A DNA stretch of 42,089 nt from Mesorhizobium waimense (GTDB lineage: Bacteria; Pseudomonadota; Alphaproteobacteria; Rhizobiales; Rhizobiaceae), in the NCBI RefSeq assembly GCF_003601975.1, contig NZ_QZWZ01000051.1:1-42089 (forward strand), given 5' to 3'. The notes below the pieces were generated by a model, which worked only from the letters and a program-made list of their open reading frames with translations, searched no databases and had not been told where the DNA came from. Below are positions 14,011-23,130 of this stretch, one piece after another; within the stretch, counting starts at the first letter, position 1, and each line of letters starts with the position of its first letter. The translations under genes were made by a program, and so were the position numbers.

Positions 14011-16338
14011 CTAGCGATCGCCGTGACGTCTAATTTGATCCTGCAGCGCCTCAAGAGCGGCTGACGGTACCCCTTCGACATCTCCGCTATCCACTGACGG
14101 TGACAGAAAACGAGCGCCCGCCTCCACTTCCTGATCGAGCGATGCGAGCAGCGCGGCGATCGACGTGGACTTGTTTCCCGGCCGGACTTGGAATTGCAAG
14201 ACATTCGCCTTGCCTTCTGACGCACTCGGGTCGGACGTCTTTGATGCTGCCGGCGCCGATCGCTGGCCAAGGGTGGGAAGCGGCCGCGGCGCATCATCGG
14301 CCGTCTGATCGGTCCGCTTCGGCTTCAACTCCGGAACTTCAGCGGCGACCTCGCTCTTTGCTTCAGCCTCACCGCCCGTTGCAAGGCCTGAGCTTGGCAG
14401 CACCTGTGGTGCGTCCGCGCTGTCGCTCTTTACTTTCGGCTTTAACGCGACGGGATCAACCCTTTCAGCCGCCGCACAAGTCGAAGGCGGCACCGCATCG
14501 GCATGGGCTGTATCGCCTGAAACCGGCGCTTCGACGGTATCGGGTTCCCCCAACTCGAAAGGTGCCGCTGGCGCGGGGTTAGCCGCCGCTTCGACGTCCG
14601 CCATCGAGCGCAGCGGAAGATCCTGCCATCGTGAGAGAGGCGGAACCTTCAAGCGCCGGTGCCGAAATTCCCGGTAGGTCGCCTTATAGGGAGCGTCCTT
14701 ATAATAGGTGATCTTGCGCACCAGGAAACCAGGGGAGCTTGAGACCAGAACCACGGCCTGATTCGCCGGCATTTGCCGCAGCTCCGCCGCCGTCCGGAAT
14801 GGCCTTTCCTGATAACTTAAACTCTTGTCTCGGCCCCCAAATATGCCTTGACCAGCCCTGATGATCGGTGTGGCCACCTCGATCGTGGTCGGTCCCAGCA
14901 TTACAGAGACATGTTCCGAGGTCTCCACGTCGTTCATGCGGATGAAAAGCTTCACCTGACACGCGGACACCGTGGTCTGCCGCGTCGCTTTTCCATAGAC
15001 TTCGTCAAGCTGGGCAAGATCCTGCAGGATCAGGACCATGCGAAAGCCATAGCCCGCGTTGATCGCCAGCTTGGAAACGATAGACTCCATTTTGCCGAGC
15101 TGGCGAAACTCGTCGATCATCACCAGGACCTGATAGGGCTCGTCCGGGCCTGGCGAGGAAGCCATCAGCACATCATGGATTTGCTGAACCAGGAGTTTGA
15201 TGATGGGCCGGAACACGTCGAGCTGCGCCACCGAGCAGCCGATGAAGAGAGCCGTCGGGTCCTTGCGAAACTTCGAGATATCGAAATCGGTCGACGCCGT
15301 AGCGGCTGCAACGAGATCGTTGGTCCAGGGGCTGAGAGCCGCCGTCATGTTGAAGTAGGCCGAGTTTCGCGTTTCCTTTTCCAGCGCAATGAACTGGTTG
15401 AGCCCGTGCACGACCCACGAAGGCAGATATTTTTCCTCGTCATTGCGGATATTCGTCAGCACCCTGAGAAAATCCACGCCGGTCGAAAGAAGCATCGCGA
15501 CGGCGCGCAAATGACGCTGCCCCTCATAGCGTGGTGACGTCAGCACATAGCCGATCATGGCCGAAAGCAGCTGCCGGCCGGCGCGCGCCCAGATCTCGGA
15601 ACTTCCTGTCGCCTCGGGGATGATGAAGGAGGAGACCACCGCGCAGTCCGTCGGCATGCGCGCATCGCGCCGGATGAAATCCAGCGGATTATAGCGATGC
15701 GAATCCTGCTCGCCGGGCGAAAAGAAAAATACCTTGTCGCCGAGAGCCTGCCGGTGTGCACCGAACGCCTCGAAGTTCTCCCGCTTCGGATCGAACCACA
15801 CCGAGGATCCTCGCCACATATAACCGTTCGGAATGACAAAGGAGACGCCCTTGCCGGATCGGGTCGGCCCGACTACCAAGACGTGCGCGGGATCGTCCGA
15901 GCGGATCGTCGCCCCACCCATCTTGCCGAGGATCAAGCCTTGCTTTGCCAGCAGGTTTTTCCTTTCGGCATCCATGATCGTGCCGAACCGCGCATCGCCG
16001 TAGTGCTTTGGCTTGCGGTTGATAAGGCTTGCAAAGATCAGGCCGACGCCGATCGCCACGACAACCGAGACCGCGATCGCGCCCCGGATGATCGTCTCGC
16101 CCTGCGTGGGATGATAGGCTAGGCGCTGGCTGAAATGCTGCCAGGCAACGAACAGGCCGCTTAGGCTGCGTTGCGCGTTCTGGTATTTTAGAAGCCCCCA
16201 GCGCGAGGCGCCTTCAGAGGGGAGGGCGGGATTCCACCGCCATGTCGCCACCAGCTCGTAGGCTAGGCTCCAAAGGGCAAAGAAGGCGGCGAGGCCGATG
16301 AGGCCGAGGAGAAGCCTATAAGTGAATACGCGAGACAT
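14011..16338 (-). CDS. virD4: VirD4/TraG type IV coupling protein
   Basis: A 775-residue inner-membrane ATPase that delivers the relaxase-DNA complex to the VirB channel. Two N-terminal membrane segments (about 7-27 and 86-106) are followed by the nucleotide-binding domain: Walker A HVLVVGPTRSGKGVSFVIPN, SSVWFDPKRENFEAFGAHR, FFFSPGEQDSHRYNPLDFI, and Walker B-like LVMIDEFRQLGKMES. After about residue 600 comes an unusually long Ala/Pro/Glu/Lys-rich tail without known fold. The 5' end overlaps virB11 by 23 bp; it is the last gene of the operon. Confidence 0.95.
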   Translation of the reverse strand: MSRVFTYRLLLGLIGLAAFFALWSLAYELVATWRWNPALPSEGASRWGLLKYQNAQRSLSGLFVAWQHFSQRLAYHPTQGETIIRGAIAVSVVVAIGVGLIFASLINRKPKHYGDARFGTIMDAERKNLLAKQGLILGKMGGATIRSDDPAHVLVVGPTRSGKGVSFVIPNGYMWRGSSVWFDPKRENFEAFGAHRQALGDKVFFFSPGEQDSHRYNPLDFIRRDARMPTDCAVVSSFIIPEATGSSEIWARAGRQLLSAMIGYVLTSPRYEGQRHLRAVAMLLSTGVDFLRVLTNIRNDEEKYLPSWVVHGLNQFIALEKETRNSAYFNMTAALSPWTNDLVAAATASTDFDISKFRKDPTALFIGCSVAQLDVFRPIIKLLVQQIHDVLMASSPGPDEPYQVLVMIDEFRQLGKMESIVSKLAINAGYGFRMVLILQDLAQLDEVYGKATRQTTVSACQVKLFIRMNDVETSEHVSVMLGPTTIEVATPIIRAGQGIFGGRDKSLSYQERPFRTAAELRQMPANQAVVLVSSSPGFLVRKITYYKDAPYKATYREFRHRRLKVPPLSRWQDLPLRSMADVEAAANPAPAAPFELGEPDTVEAPVSGDTAHADAVPPSTCAAAERVDPVALKPKVKSDSADAPQVLPSSGLATGGEAEAKSEVAAEVPELKPKRTDQTADDAPRPLPTLGQRSAPAASKTSDPSASEGKANVLQFQVRPGNKSTSIAALLASLDQEVEAGARFLSPSVDSGDVEGVPSAALEALQDQIRRHGDR

Positions 16339-17362
16339 TCTGGGGAACCTTTCTGGCGGCTCTCCATTCGGTCATGCGGTTGAACCAGATCGCCGAAGTT
16401 CCGCGCCAGCCGCCCCGGCGCGTTTGTTGGATCACAATCGGCAGGACCGACCGCACGTAATCGATGATCTCTGCCTTGCTCAGCCCGAGCCCAGCCTGCA
16501 TGACCATCAATGCCAGCTGCTCAAACGCACCGGTCGGGCTGTCCGCATGGATCGTCGTGATCGATCCGGGATGACCTGTGTTGACGGCGCGCAAGAACGA
16601 ATAGGCTTCCGCTCCCCGGATCTCGCCCAGGAAGATTCGATCCGGCCGCAACCGCATGGCGGCTTGCAGCAGCGTTTCAACGGTCACGTGCGCCAGGCCC
16701 TGGTCGCCCTTTGATGCAACGAGGGGCAGATAGTTGGGCTGGTGTGGTTTAACCTCCCGCGTATCCTCAATGGTGAGGATCCGCTCATCCGAAGGCACCT
16801 CGTGCAAAATCGCGTTCAAAAACGTCGTTTTGCCCGACGATGTGCCTCCTGAAAGCAAGATCGAATACCGTTCCCGCACGGCCAGGCGGAGGAAATCCTC
16901 GATCTTGCCGGCGTCGAGATATTCGCAAAGGGCGCTGTCGGTCTCGGTCAATTCGCCGGGATCCTGGACGGAGATCGTATCGAACGACCCCCGCTTCCGG
17001 TAATCATCAAGGCGCATATCCTTCACGACCTGCTTGCGGATCGCGAAGGCGCCTCCTGTCGGCGTCGCCGGTGCAAGCACGCCCTGGAAGCGTTCGCCGC
17101 CGGGGAGGGCGGCTGAAAGCAATGGATTTTCCTCGCTGATCGATTGCGAGGATGACGCCGCTATACGTTCCATGAGGTAAGTGATCGCGGCGCGGTCGAG
17201 CTCGGGGACGTCGAAGGGCTCCATATGTGTCGAGCCAACAATTTCGACCCACACAAGTCCAGGCCCGTTTGCACAGATTTCGACCACGCGATCGTCGTCG
17301 AGCCAGCGCCGCACCGGCGCCAGTGCCTTATTTAGGAAGACGGTTCTTTGCTGCCCGCTCAC
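16316..17362 (-). CDS. virB11: VirB11 traffic ATPase
   Basis: A 348-residue hexameric ATPase of the GspE/VirB11 family powering pilus assembly and substrate transfer at the inner membrane. It shows Walker A (ILLSGGTSSGKTTFLNAILH), the Asp box (ERILTIEDTREV), Walker B (RPDRIFLGEIRGAEAYSFLR) and the His box (NTGHPGSITTIHADSP). Full length for the family. It overlaps virB10 upstream by 35 bp and virD4 downstream, so expression is coupled. Confidence 0.96.
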   Translation of the reverse strand: MSGQQRTVFLNKALAPVRRWLDDDRVVEICANGPGLVWVEIVGSTHMEPFDVPELDRAAITYLMERIAASSSQSISEENPLLSAALPGGERFQGVLAPATPTGGAFAIRKQVVKDMRLDDYRKRGSFDTISVQDPGELTETDSALCEYLDAGKIEDFLRLAVRERYSILLSGGTSSGKTTFLNAILHEVPSDERILTIEDTREVKPHQPNYLPLVASKGDQGLAHVTVETLLQAAMRLRPDRIFLGEIRGAEAYSFLRAVNTGHPGSITTIHADSPTGAFEQLALMVMQAGLGLSKAEIIDYVRSVLPIVIQQTRRGGWRGTSAIWFNRMTEWRAARKVPQNVSRIHL

Positions 17363-18665
17363 GTCGTATCTCCGTCAACGCCTCGCGTACCGGGTCCGGA
17401 TAGAACTCCGAAAAATCGAGGTCCCGGCGGACGAACACCATGATGCGCGACCCCTGATCGACATGGATCGTGGGCGCGATATTGATCGAATTGCGAAGCG
17501 CCTCTTCGGCAATGCGGTTGAGGCTTTGCGAGACCTGTTGCGCGCCGATCTGACGGGCGCTCTGCAGGTATTGGTTGGGCTGCGTCTGGTTTGTCACCGT
17601 CTGTCCGGTCTGCGGGTCCGTGTAGGTCTGGTTGGTGTTCGACCCATTCTGGTCGTTGCCGAGGTTGGCGATGAATTGCGTCGCACCGCCCACGACACTT
17701 AGAAGGATCGCCGAGCCGAACCGCTCGAAATAATGGTTGTCGACCTCGCCCGGCATGCCGCTGCGACCGAGCTCGTCGGTGCCCGTCGAACCGAGCTGCA
17801 CCGACATGCCGTCCGATCGAAGCAGGCGTGTCCACACTATGAACACCCGCGTTTGGCCGGTTGCGATGCCACTGCGATATTCACCGATAAGGCGGGAGCC
17901 AGCGGGGATCAAAACCCTGCGACCGTCGAAGGACCACACATCCTCCGATACGACGGCCCGAACCATACCGGCAAGATCGCTCTGGATGGCGGTCTCGAGT
18001 ACGCCCTTGATCATCGTTCCTTGGGCGACCAGAGCGTCCGTGCGCGGGTTCATCGTGGCCTTCGATGTATCCGCTCCGCTCTGGCTCGCCCTTGCCAAAA
18101 AACGCCGATTGGGGTCCTCCTCGCCCTCGCCTGCGTTTCCGGCCGCCGCTGCATCCGTACCATTGCCGCCCAATGCTGACGCACTGCCAGGCGCATCGCC
18201 GCTATCGACGACGAGCTGCTTGGCGCGCAAGCGCTCCCATTTGCGGCGCTCCTCCTCTTCTTGCCTGCGCCGTTCTTCCTCAGCCAGGCGACGGGCCTCG
18301 GAATCATCCTGCACCTGTGGTGGAGCCGCAGGCGGCTGCAAGGCTGGTGGAGGGGGAGGCGGAGCCTCGACGGTCGCCGGCGGCTCTTCGGGAGCCGTCG
18401 GAATTTTCAGGGTGCCGTTATCAAGCTGGGGGCGCGGCGTATCGAGCCCCGGTGCGGGAAACTGTGTGGTGTGAAACTCCTCGCCATCCGACGCTGTCAA
18501 CAGCGGCTTGTCTGGCGCACGCGTCGCCGCATAGATCATCCAGCCGGCGAAGACCACCGCACCCAGCGGAACCGCGATCTTGAAGAATGTGCTTGCCCCG
18601 AATTTTGGCGCGGCGACCGCCGTGCCTTCCTCAGCGAGCATTCTGTACTCATTGGGAGATGGCAT
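17328..18665 (-). CDS. virB10: VirB10 channel scaffold
   Basis: A 445-residue TrbI/VirB10 protein spanning both membranes. A cytoplasmic N-terminus is followed by a transmembrane helix (about 29-47), a Pro-rich periplasmic linker (EAPPPPPPALQPPAAPPQ) with a charged coiled-coil segment (RRLAEEERRRQEEEERRKWE), and the C-terminal beta-barrel domain (GTMIKGVLETAIQSDL; VLIPAGSRLIGEY; NHYFERFGSAILLSVVGGAT; DQGSRIMVFVRRDLDFS). It senses ATP use by VirD4/VirB11. It overlaps virB9 by 17 bp. Confidence 0.96.
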   Translation of the reverse strand: MPSPNEYRMLAEEGTAVAAPKFGASTFFKIAVPLGAVVFAGWMIYAATRAPDKPLLTASDGEEFHTTQFPAPGLDTPRPQLDNGTLKIPTAPEEPPATVEAPPPPPPALQPPAAPPQVQDDSEARRLAEEERRRQEEEERRKWERLRAKQLVVDSGDAPGSASALGGNGTDAAAAGNAGEGEEDPNRRFLARASQSGADTSKATMNPRTDALVAQGTMIKGVLETAIQSDLAGMVRAVVSEDVWSFDGRRVLIPAGSRLIGEYRSGIATGQTRVFIVWTRLLRSDGMSVQLGSTGTDELGRSGMPGEVDNHYFERFGSAILLSVVGGATQFIANLGNDQNGSNTNQTYTDPQTGQTVTNQTQPNQYLQSARQIGAQQVSQSLNRIAEEALRNSINIAPTIHVDQGSRIMVFVRRDLDFSEFYPDPVREALTEIRRERAAKNRLPK

Positions 18666-19485
18666 CGGGTCCCCTCACTTTCCGAACAGTCCCACCGCCG
18701 ACACGCTGCGGTTCGTAAGGTTCAAGCCCGGTCGGTTCGTTCACATTGTTCAGTCTCAGATTGAAGACGCAGGTTGCTTCGGTGCCGTTGCGCAGGGTCC
18801 ATTGGTAATTGACCTTGTCGACGACGATGTACGGGCCCTCGCGGCGATAATTCACAAGGGTCTCATTGCGCTCGCTATCAACGACATGGATCGCCGGCAC
18901 TTCCCTTGCTGGATCGAAGCGGAACCAGGTCTTCACGCCGTCGTCGTAGATCACGAGCGGCTTATTTGCCGACGACCCCTTATAGGCATAGGACGAGTTG
19001 GCGTTTTCGGCCTTGAAACCCTGCCGGTTCGGCTGCGCCGCCCGAGCCCGGGCTTCGTCCATCAGCGCCGCGTCCGACGCCTCTTCGGGATAGCGAAACT
19101 TGATCGCATAGACCTGTTGTGCAACCGGCCGAAACTCGCCGTTGAGGAAGAACACATAGCTGCGCTTGTTCGTCAGGACATTGAGATTCCCACCCGCATT
19201 CTTCTCGATCGGCTTCACAAAGAGCACATTGCCCTTCTTGTTGGGTTCGATGCTCCAGGCCGGGACGTCGCCAGCGCCGAGGGTTTCGATTTTCTCGTCA
19301 TCGCCAAATTCGATCATCGTCGAGGCGCCATAGCTGGCCGGCACCGACACCACATCGTCCTTCTGATACCAGACGAAGCGAATGCGACTGTCACGAGATC
19401 CCGCCCGAGGGGTCTGTTCGGCAAGGGCCGGCTGAACCGCGCAAACGCCGAGCCCGATTGCCATCAGGATGCCGGCGACCTTCAT
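18649..19485 (-). CDS. virB9: VirB9 outer-membrane core protein
   Basis: A 278-residue protein with a Sec signal peptide (cleavage after ALA around residue 22). The N-terminal domain has SRIRFVWYQKDDVVSVPASY, and the C-terminal domain YPEEASDA...YAYKGSS, PLVIYDDGVKTWFRFD and NYRREGPYIVVDKVNYQWTL, the CagX/VirB9 pattern. With VirB7 and VirB10 it forms the outer-membrane ring. The ATG overlaps the virB8 stop (ATGA). Confidence 0.95.
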   Translation of the reverse strand: MKVAGILMAIGLGVCAVQPALAEQTPRAGSRDSRIRFVWYQKDDVVSVPASYGASTMIEFGDDEKIETLGAGDVPAWSIEPNKKGNVLFVKPIEKNAGGNLNVLTNKRSYVFFLNGEFRPVAQQVYAIKFRYPEEASDAALMDEARARAAQPNRQGFKAENANSSYAYKGSSANKPLVIYDDGVKTWFRFDPAREVPAIHVVDSERNETLVNYRREGPYIVVDKVNYQWTLRNGTEATCVFNLRLNNVNEPTGLEPYEPQRVGGGTVRKVRGPDAISQ

Positions 19486-20213
19486 TGCGGTGTCTCCGCA
19501 GTGGGTGCCGGCGCCGTCTCCTGATCGCGCCGATATTCGAGCACCTGGAAGCCGAGCGGATTTTCAAAGCGGATCTCGTTTTTTGCCGGCACGCCGGTGT
19601 AGCGGAACCGGATCAACGACACCCAATGCCGCTGCACGGTGTTCGCTTGGCTCTTTTCCTCCGTCATGAACCTGACCAGGGCGGTCCTTTGGTTGGGAAA
19701 TGTCACGGACTTCACGGTCACAGCCACGACGGTGTTTCGCCCGTAGAGCACGACGGGGTTCGTCACTTTGTTCGCCGGGCTGAAAAGCTCGACGAGCTCC
19801 CTCGAGGCATCGCCGGCGCTCAGCAATTGCGCGAGATCGAAGTTGTCCTTCAGCGCCTTCGGATCGTAGGTCTCGCGAGCCTTCACATAACGGACGATAT
19901 CGAACATCCCCATCGACTCGTCCTGCTGCAAAGGACCGTCGGCGAGCGGCCGCTTGACCTCGACAAACCCGGTGGATTTGTCGACCACCACCATGTAGGG
20001 CTCATAAGTCTTGAGCGGCAGCGCAAGGATCAGCGCACCCACTGCTGCAACGGCAATGACCGAGGCGACGCTTGCCACGCACCACGCCAGAGATCGCGAC
20101 CAGCGATTGCGTCGCGCGATATCTTTTTCCCAGATTGCCGCATCCACATAGTAGGGCAAGGGAGACTCGGATTCCTGCGCCGGTCGCCCAGCGCTTTCCT
20201 TCACATCGCTCAT
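19482..20213 (-). CDS. virB8: VirB8 inner-membrane assembly factor
   Basis: A 243-residue bitopic protein: cytoplasmic N-terminus, one membrane helix (about 41-67), and a periplasmic NTF2-like domain (YEPYMVVVDKSTGFVEVKRP; VRYVKARETYDPKALKDNFD; RTALVRFMTEEKSQAN; HWVSLIRFRYTG). VirB8 nucleates assembly and contacts VirB6, VirB9 and VirB10. Thirteen bases separate it from virB6 upstream, with no room for a virB7 gene at the classical position. Confidence 0.95.
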   Translation of the reverse strand: MSDVKESAGRPAQESESPLPYYVDAAIWEKDIARRNRWSRSLAWCVASVASVIAVAAVGALILALPLKTYEPYMVVVDKSTGFVEVKRPLADGPLQQDESMGMFDIVRYVKARETYDPKALKDNFDLAQLLSAGDASRELVELFSPANKVTNPVVLYGRNTVVAVTVKSVTFPNQRTALVRFMTEEKSQANTVQRHWVSLIRFRYTGVPAKNEIRFENPLGFQVLEYRRDQETAPAPTAETPQ

Positions 20214-20226
20214 TGGTGCCCCAAAC

Positions 20227-21297
20227 CTATCCGGGATCCGTCAGCTTTCGGGAAAGCCGTGCATATTCCGCTGAATTCTCAAACCTTCTCTGTGCGAGGC
20301 TCACGCGCGCCCGCTCGCGACCCGCCAGGCGTTCCTGCCGCGTGCTCCAGCCCAAGCGTCCCATCAGCCTGCGCTGACCGGCTTGGCCCATCGCTGCGAA
20401 GGCGCCGCCGTAGAAGCGCCCAAACGAAGGTGTTCCAATACCAATTCCGCCTGCGAGCGAGGCGGCAACGTTGGTGATCTGCGACAGCAGCAGCACACCG
20501 ACGAGGCAGATCAGGATCAGCGGCGCGGCTTCGGTCAAGGTCGTTGTCGCAGCACCATTCGACCGGTTGACCGCGTCGAAATAGGTCTGGGTGATCGAGA
20601 TGAAGAAGGCACAGAAGGCGTAGACCAGAATCTGCACACACATGTACTGCACGATCGCGGTTACCCAGCCGGCGAAGAACCGGGTCGTGTAGCCGAACAG
20701 CATAAGAATGATGAACACTGGGGCGAGTGCCAGCAAAAGCCAAAGAAAGATCTTCGACAGGATGATGAGGAAGATCGCATAGCCGATGAGCAGCGCGCCG
20801 ACAACAAGGATGATCGCCGCCAGTACGTAGCCGCCGAAGTTCAACACGCCAAGGCTCTTGATAAAGGCGGCGGTGGAATTGGCGAGCGAATCCCAGATGT
20901 TTTGCAGGGCCGTCTGCACGGAGTTGACGGAGTTCAGCCCGGCCGATGTCCCGGTCACATTGGCCGAAACGCTCGTGAGAAGGCTGTTCCCGATCGCGGC
21001 AGGTGTCTCATTCGCGAACGAATAGGCATATGTTTGAAAGTCCCCCCAGCTCGTCGCCAGAGCGTAGATGACGAAGGCGCGGAACAGGCGCCAGATCATC
21101 TCTTTTCCCGATCCCGTCGAGGTTCCCTGCCAGATGCTGATGGCCCAGACTATCACGTACAGCGTCAGCATCAGGCCGGCGACGCCCCCCTGTCCGCCGC
21201 CGGTCAGGGCCGACGCCAGGTTCTGGTAGGCTTGCGATACATAGTTATTGCCGAACTTGTCGACCTGTTGCAGAAGCGTGGTGATATTGAAGTTCAT
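20227..21297 (-). CDS. virB6: VirB6 polytopic membrane protein
   Basis: A 356-residue TrbL/VirB6 protein with several membrane helices (for example MLTLYVIVWAISIW; VLAAIILVVGALLIGYAIFL; FLWLLLALAPVFIILMLFG; APLILICLVGVLLLSQI) and a basic soluble C-terminus. It forms part of the inner-membrane channel and contacts the DNA substrate. The ATG overlaps the stop of the upstream lipoprotein gene (ATGA at 21294-21297). Confidence 0.93.
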   Translation of the reverse strand: MNFNITTLLQQVDKFGNNYVSQAYQNLASALTGGGQGGVAGLMLTLYVIVWAISIWQGTSTGSGKEMIWRLFRAFVIYALATSWGDFQTYAYSFANETPAAIGNSLLTSVSANVTGTSAGLNSVNSVQTALQNIWDSLANSTAAFIKSLGVLNFGGYVLAAIILVVGALLIGYAIFLIILSKIFLWLLLALAPVFIILMLFGYTTRFFAGWVTAIVQYMCVQILVYAFCAFFISITQTYFDAVNRSNGAATTTLTEAAPLILICLVGVLLLSQITNVAASLAGGIGIGTPSFGRFYGGAFAAMGQAGQRRLMGRLGWSTRQERLAGRERARVSLAQRRFENSAEYARLSRKLTDPG

Positions 21298-21527
21298 TTT
21301 TTCGACGTCCCCCCTGGAAACAGAGATGGATCGCTATTGAGTGCCTTCATCGGACCGCACTCGAATGGCTTCTTCGCTTCTGTTCCTTGTTCGGGCGCCG
21401 CGAACGCCATCGGCTGCATCGGTCCCTCGTCGCGCGAGCATGGAGCCTTGAGCGGCTTGTGGCCACATCCGGAGGTCGCGACAGCGCCAATGATGGCGGC
21501 CGCTGATAGAAGAAAGCGCACCGTCAT
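21294..21527 (-). CDS. Small lipoprotein, VirB7-like or entry exclusion
   Basis: A 77-residue lipoprotein. The signal peptide MTVRFLLSAAAIIGAVATSG ends at a lipobox cysteine (TSGC), and the mature part has two further Cys (APC..., FEC...). In the classical order VirB7 lies between VirB6 and VirB8; here no gene lies there, while this one sits between VirB5 and VirB6, where pKM101-type systems carry the entry-exclusion lipoprotein Eex. Either role fits, and a relocated VirB7 would explain its absence elsewhere. It overlaps both neighbours by ATGA. Confidence 0.75.
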   Translation of the reverse strand: MTVRFLLSAAAIIGAVATSGCGHKPLKAPCSRDEGPMQPMAFAAPEQGTEAKKPFECGPMKALNSDPSLFPGGTSKK

Positions 21528-22237
21528 TGGCCGGACTTGTATTCGAGCCCCCGCGAGGCCTGCGTGATCAGGTTCATACGATCGATGTTTTCCTGATTGG
21601 CGGCCGCCGTAGCGGTATTCACCGCGCCGATCAGTTCGTTCACGGTCAGACCCGTTTGCACCATGATCTGGCTGTTCTGATCGATCGAGCCCTTGATGTC
21701 CTGCGCCGTGCCGATCCGTTGAGCGCCCGACTGAAAAGCGCTGGAACGGGTCTTCACCCCATTTTGCGAGGAGTCCACCAGCCCGGTAACAGTGGCCGCG
21801 ACGTTCACCAGGGCGCTGTAGTTCTTATCCATCTGCGTCGTCTGGCCATTGATCAGGCCCGAAATGGTTTTCACCAGCTGCAAGCCATTGATCATGTTCG
21901 AAACGATGCCCTGCGATCCATTGCCGAGGCCGGCGAACGACAACGAGCCGCCCGAGATCACGCTAGCAAGCGAAGGCGCGTCCCCCATGGAGAAGCCGCC
22001 ATTGCCCAAGGCCATCTGCGCGAGCTGGCCGGCCTGGCTCGACCGGTCGCCCGTGACGGCCTGCAGCGTCTTTTGCGTATAGTTCATGATGTTGCGGTCG
22101 GTACTGAGGATCTCGCTCGTGGCCGATGCAATCTGCCGAGCCTGTTCCAGATTAGCCTCGTCGATCGTAGGCACTTGCGCAAAGGCGATACCGCCAAGAC
22201 CAAGCAAGAGTGCCGCTGTTAACGGAATTCCACGCAT
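21524..22237 (-). CDS. virB5: VirB5-like pilus-tip protein
   Basis: A 237-residue exported protein: signal peptide cleaved after AFA, then helical segments rich in Gln, Asn and Ser (IDEANLEQARQIASATSEIL; NSQIMVQTGLTVNELIGAVN). This matches VirB5-type minor pilins in composition, size and position, although sequence is weakly conserved in this family. It shares an ungapped block of about 44 residues with the upstream exported gene (19 identities). Its stop overlaps the lipoprotein start. Confidence 0.8.
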   Translation of the reverse strand: MRGIPLTAALLLGLGGIAFAQVPTIDEANLEQARQIASATSEILSTDRNIMNYTQKTLQAVTGDRSSQAGQLAQMALGNGGFSMGDAPSLASVISGGSLSFAGLGNGSQGIVSNMINGLQLVKTISGLINGQTTQMDKNYSALVNVAATVTGLVDSSQNGVKTRSSAFQSGAQRIGTAQDIKGSIDQNSQIMVQTGLTVNELIGAVNTATAAANQENIDRMNLITQASRGLEYKSGQ

Positions 22238-22248
22238 AGCGCATTCTC

Positions 22249-23130
22249 CTATTGAGCCTGATATTGCTTGACGGCCGACAACAGTTCGTCGGTCGTCATT
22301 GTGACGGGGGCGCTGTTGGCGTCCCTTTGGATTTGCGAAAGCGCGGGCGAGACGTTTTCAACCGTGTCGGTCGTGCGCGGCGCCGTGCATGCGCCGTCCG
22401 TCGACGGGCAGCATGGGTTGCCGGCCGTGCCGCCGCCGCTTGTAGCCCCGGGACAGCTTGTCGAGCCACCCGAGCCAGGCGGCGGGGACGCGGGAGTGGG
22501 CACCACCAGGCCGGAGGATCCCCGACTTGTCAGTGTGGCAGTGCCGATGTTCCGCACGTTGAAAGCTTGGGCGAAGAACCCTGTCGCCTGGATCACCTCG
22601 TTGAAGGTCAGCCCGCCTTGGGCGCGGATTGCGCTGTTGCTGTCGAAGGCTTCCATGACCGTTTTGTCGGTCCCGATATCCTGACCCATGGTCTCGAAGG
22701 ACTGCTTATTGGGAGCCACCGTTGAGATGCTGCCATTCATGCCCCCTAGAATCTGACTGGTGATATCCAACTGGCCCCTTTCATCGGCATTGCCGCCGAC
22801 AGCGCCAGATCCCGACCCGGTCGAGGCGAACGCCGAAGAGCCCTTGATGTCCGGATTGGCCTGTTCCAAGGACGCCTGGCCACTCGCCGGATCGACCGAA
22901 GCCTTCGGGCTCTTCACGTTCTGCGCCTTTTTGGGCGTCGTCACCGAGCAATTGACGCCCTGCGTGGCGGACTTCGTGTCCTCCTGGATGAGCTTGATCT
23001 GAACCTTGTCGGCCTTGTCCTCGCTCCGCTGCGACAAGATCGGGCTGTCAGAAACCGGCACGGCCGCCATCGCCGTCGATCCCGGGAAAATCGTCACAAG
23101 GGCGGCCATCGCGCCCATAATGGTCTTCAT
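22249..23130 (-). CDS. Exported VirB5 paralogue with Cys/Pro-rich insert
   Basis: A 293-residue protein with a signal peptide (MKTIMGAMAALVTIFPGSTA). The middle (IGTDKTVMEAFDSNSAIRAQ, then GGLTFNEVIQATGF) aligns without gaps to the VirB5 block IGTAQDIKGSIDQNSQIMVQ, 19 identities in 44, so it appears to be a duplicated VirB5-type gene. Unlike VirB5 it has a Gly/Pro/Cys-rich linker (about 225-255, with a CC pair) and a short C-terminal helical segment. The start ATG overlaps the virB4 stop (ATGA at 23127-23130). Probably a surface or periplasmic transfer component; no described function. Confidence 0.7.
   Translation of the reverse strand: MKTIMGAMAALVTIFPGSTAMAAVPVSDSPILSQRSEDKADKVQIKLIQEDTKSATQGVNCSVTTPKKAQNVKSPKASVDPASGQASLEQANPDIKGSSAFASTGSGSGAVGGNADERGQLDITSQILGGMNGSISTVAPNKQSFETMGQDIGTDKTVMEAFDSNSAIRAQGGLTFNEVIQATGFFAQAFNVRNIGTATLTSRGSSGLVVPTPASPPPGSGGSTSCPGATSGGGTAGNPCCPSTDGACTAPRTTDTVENVSPALSQIQRDANSAPVTMTTDELLSAVKQYQAQ

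Noticed and set aside
19458..20477. Long plus-strand frames opposite virB8, virB6 and virB4
   Set aside because: Antisense shadows of conserved T4SS genes; composition is His/Arg-rich with no motifs.
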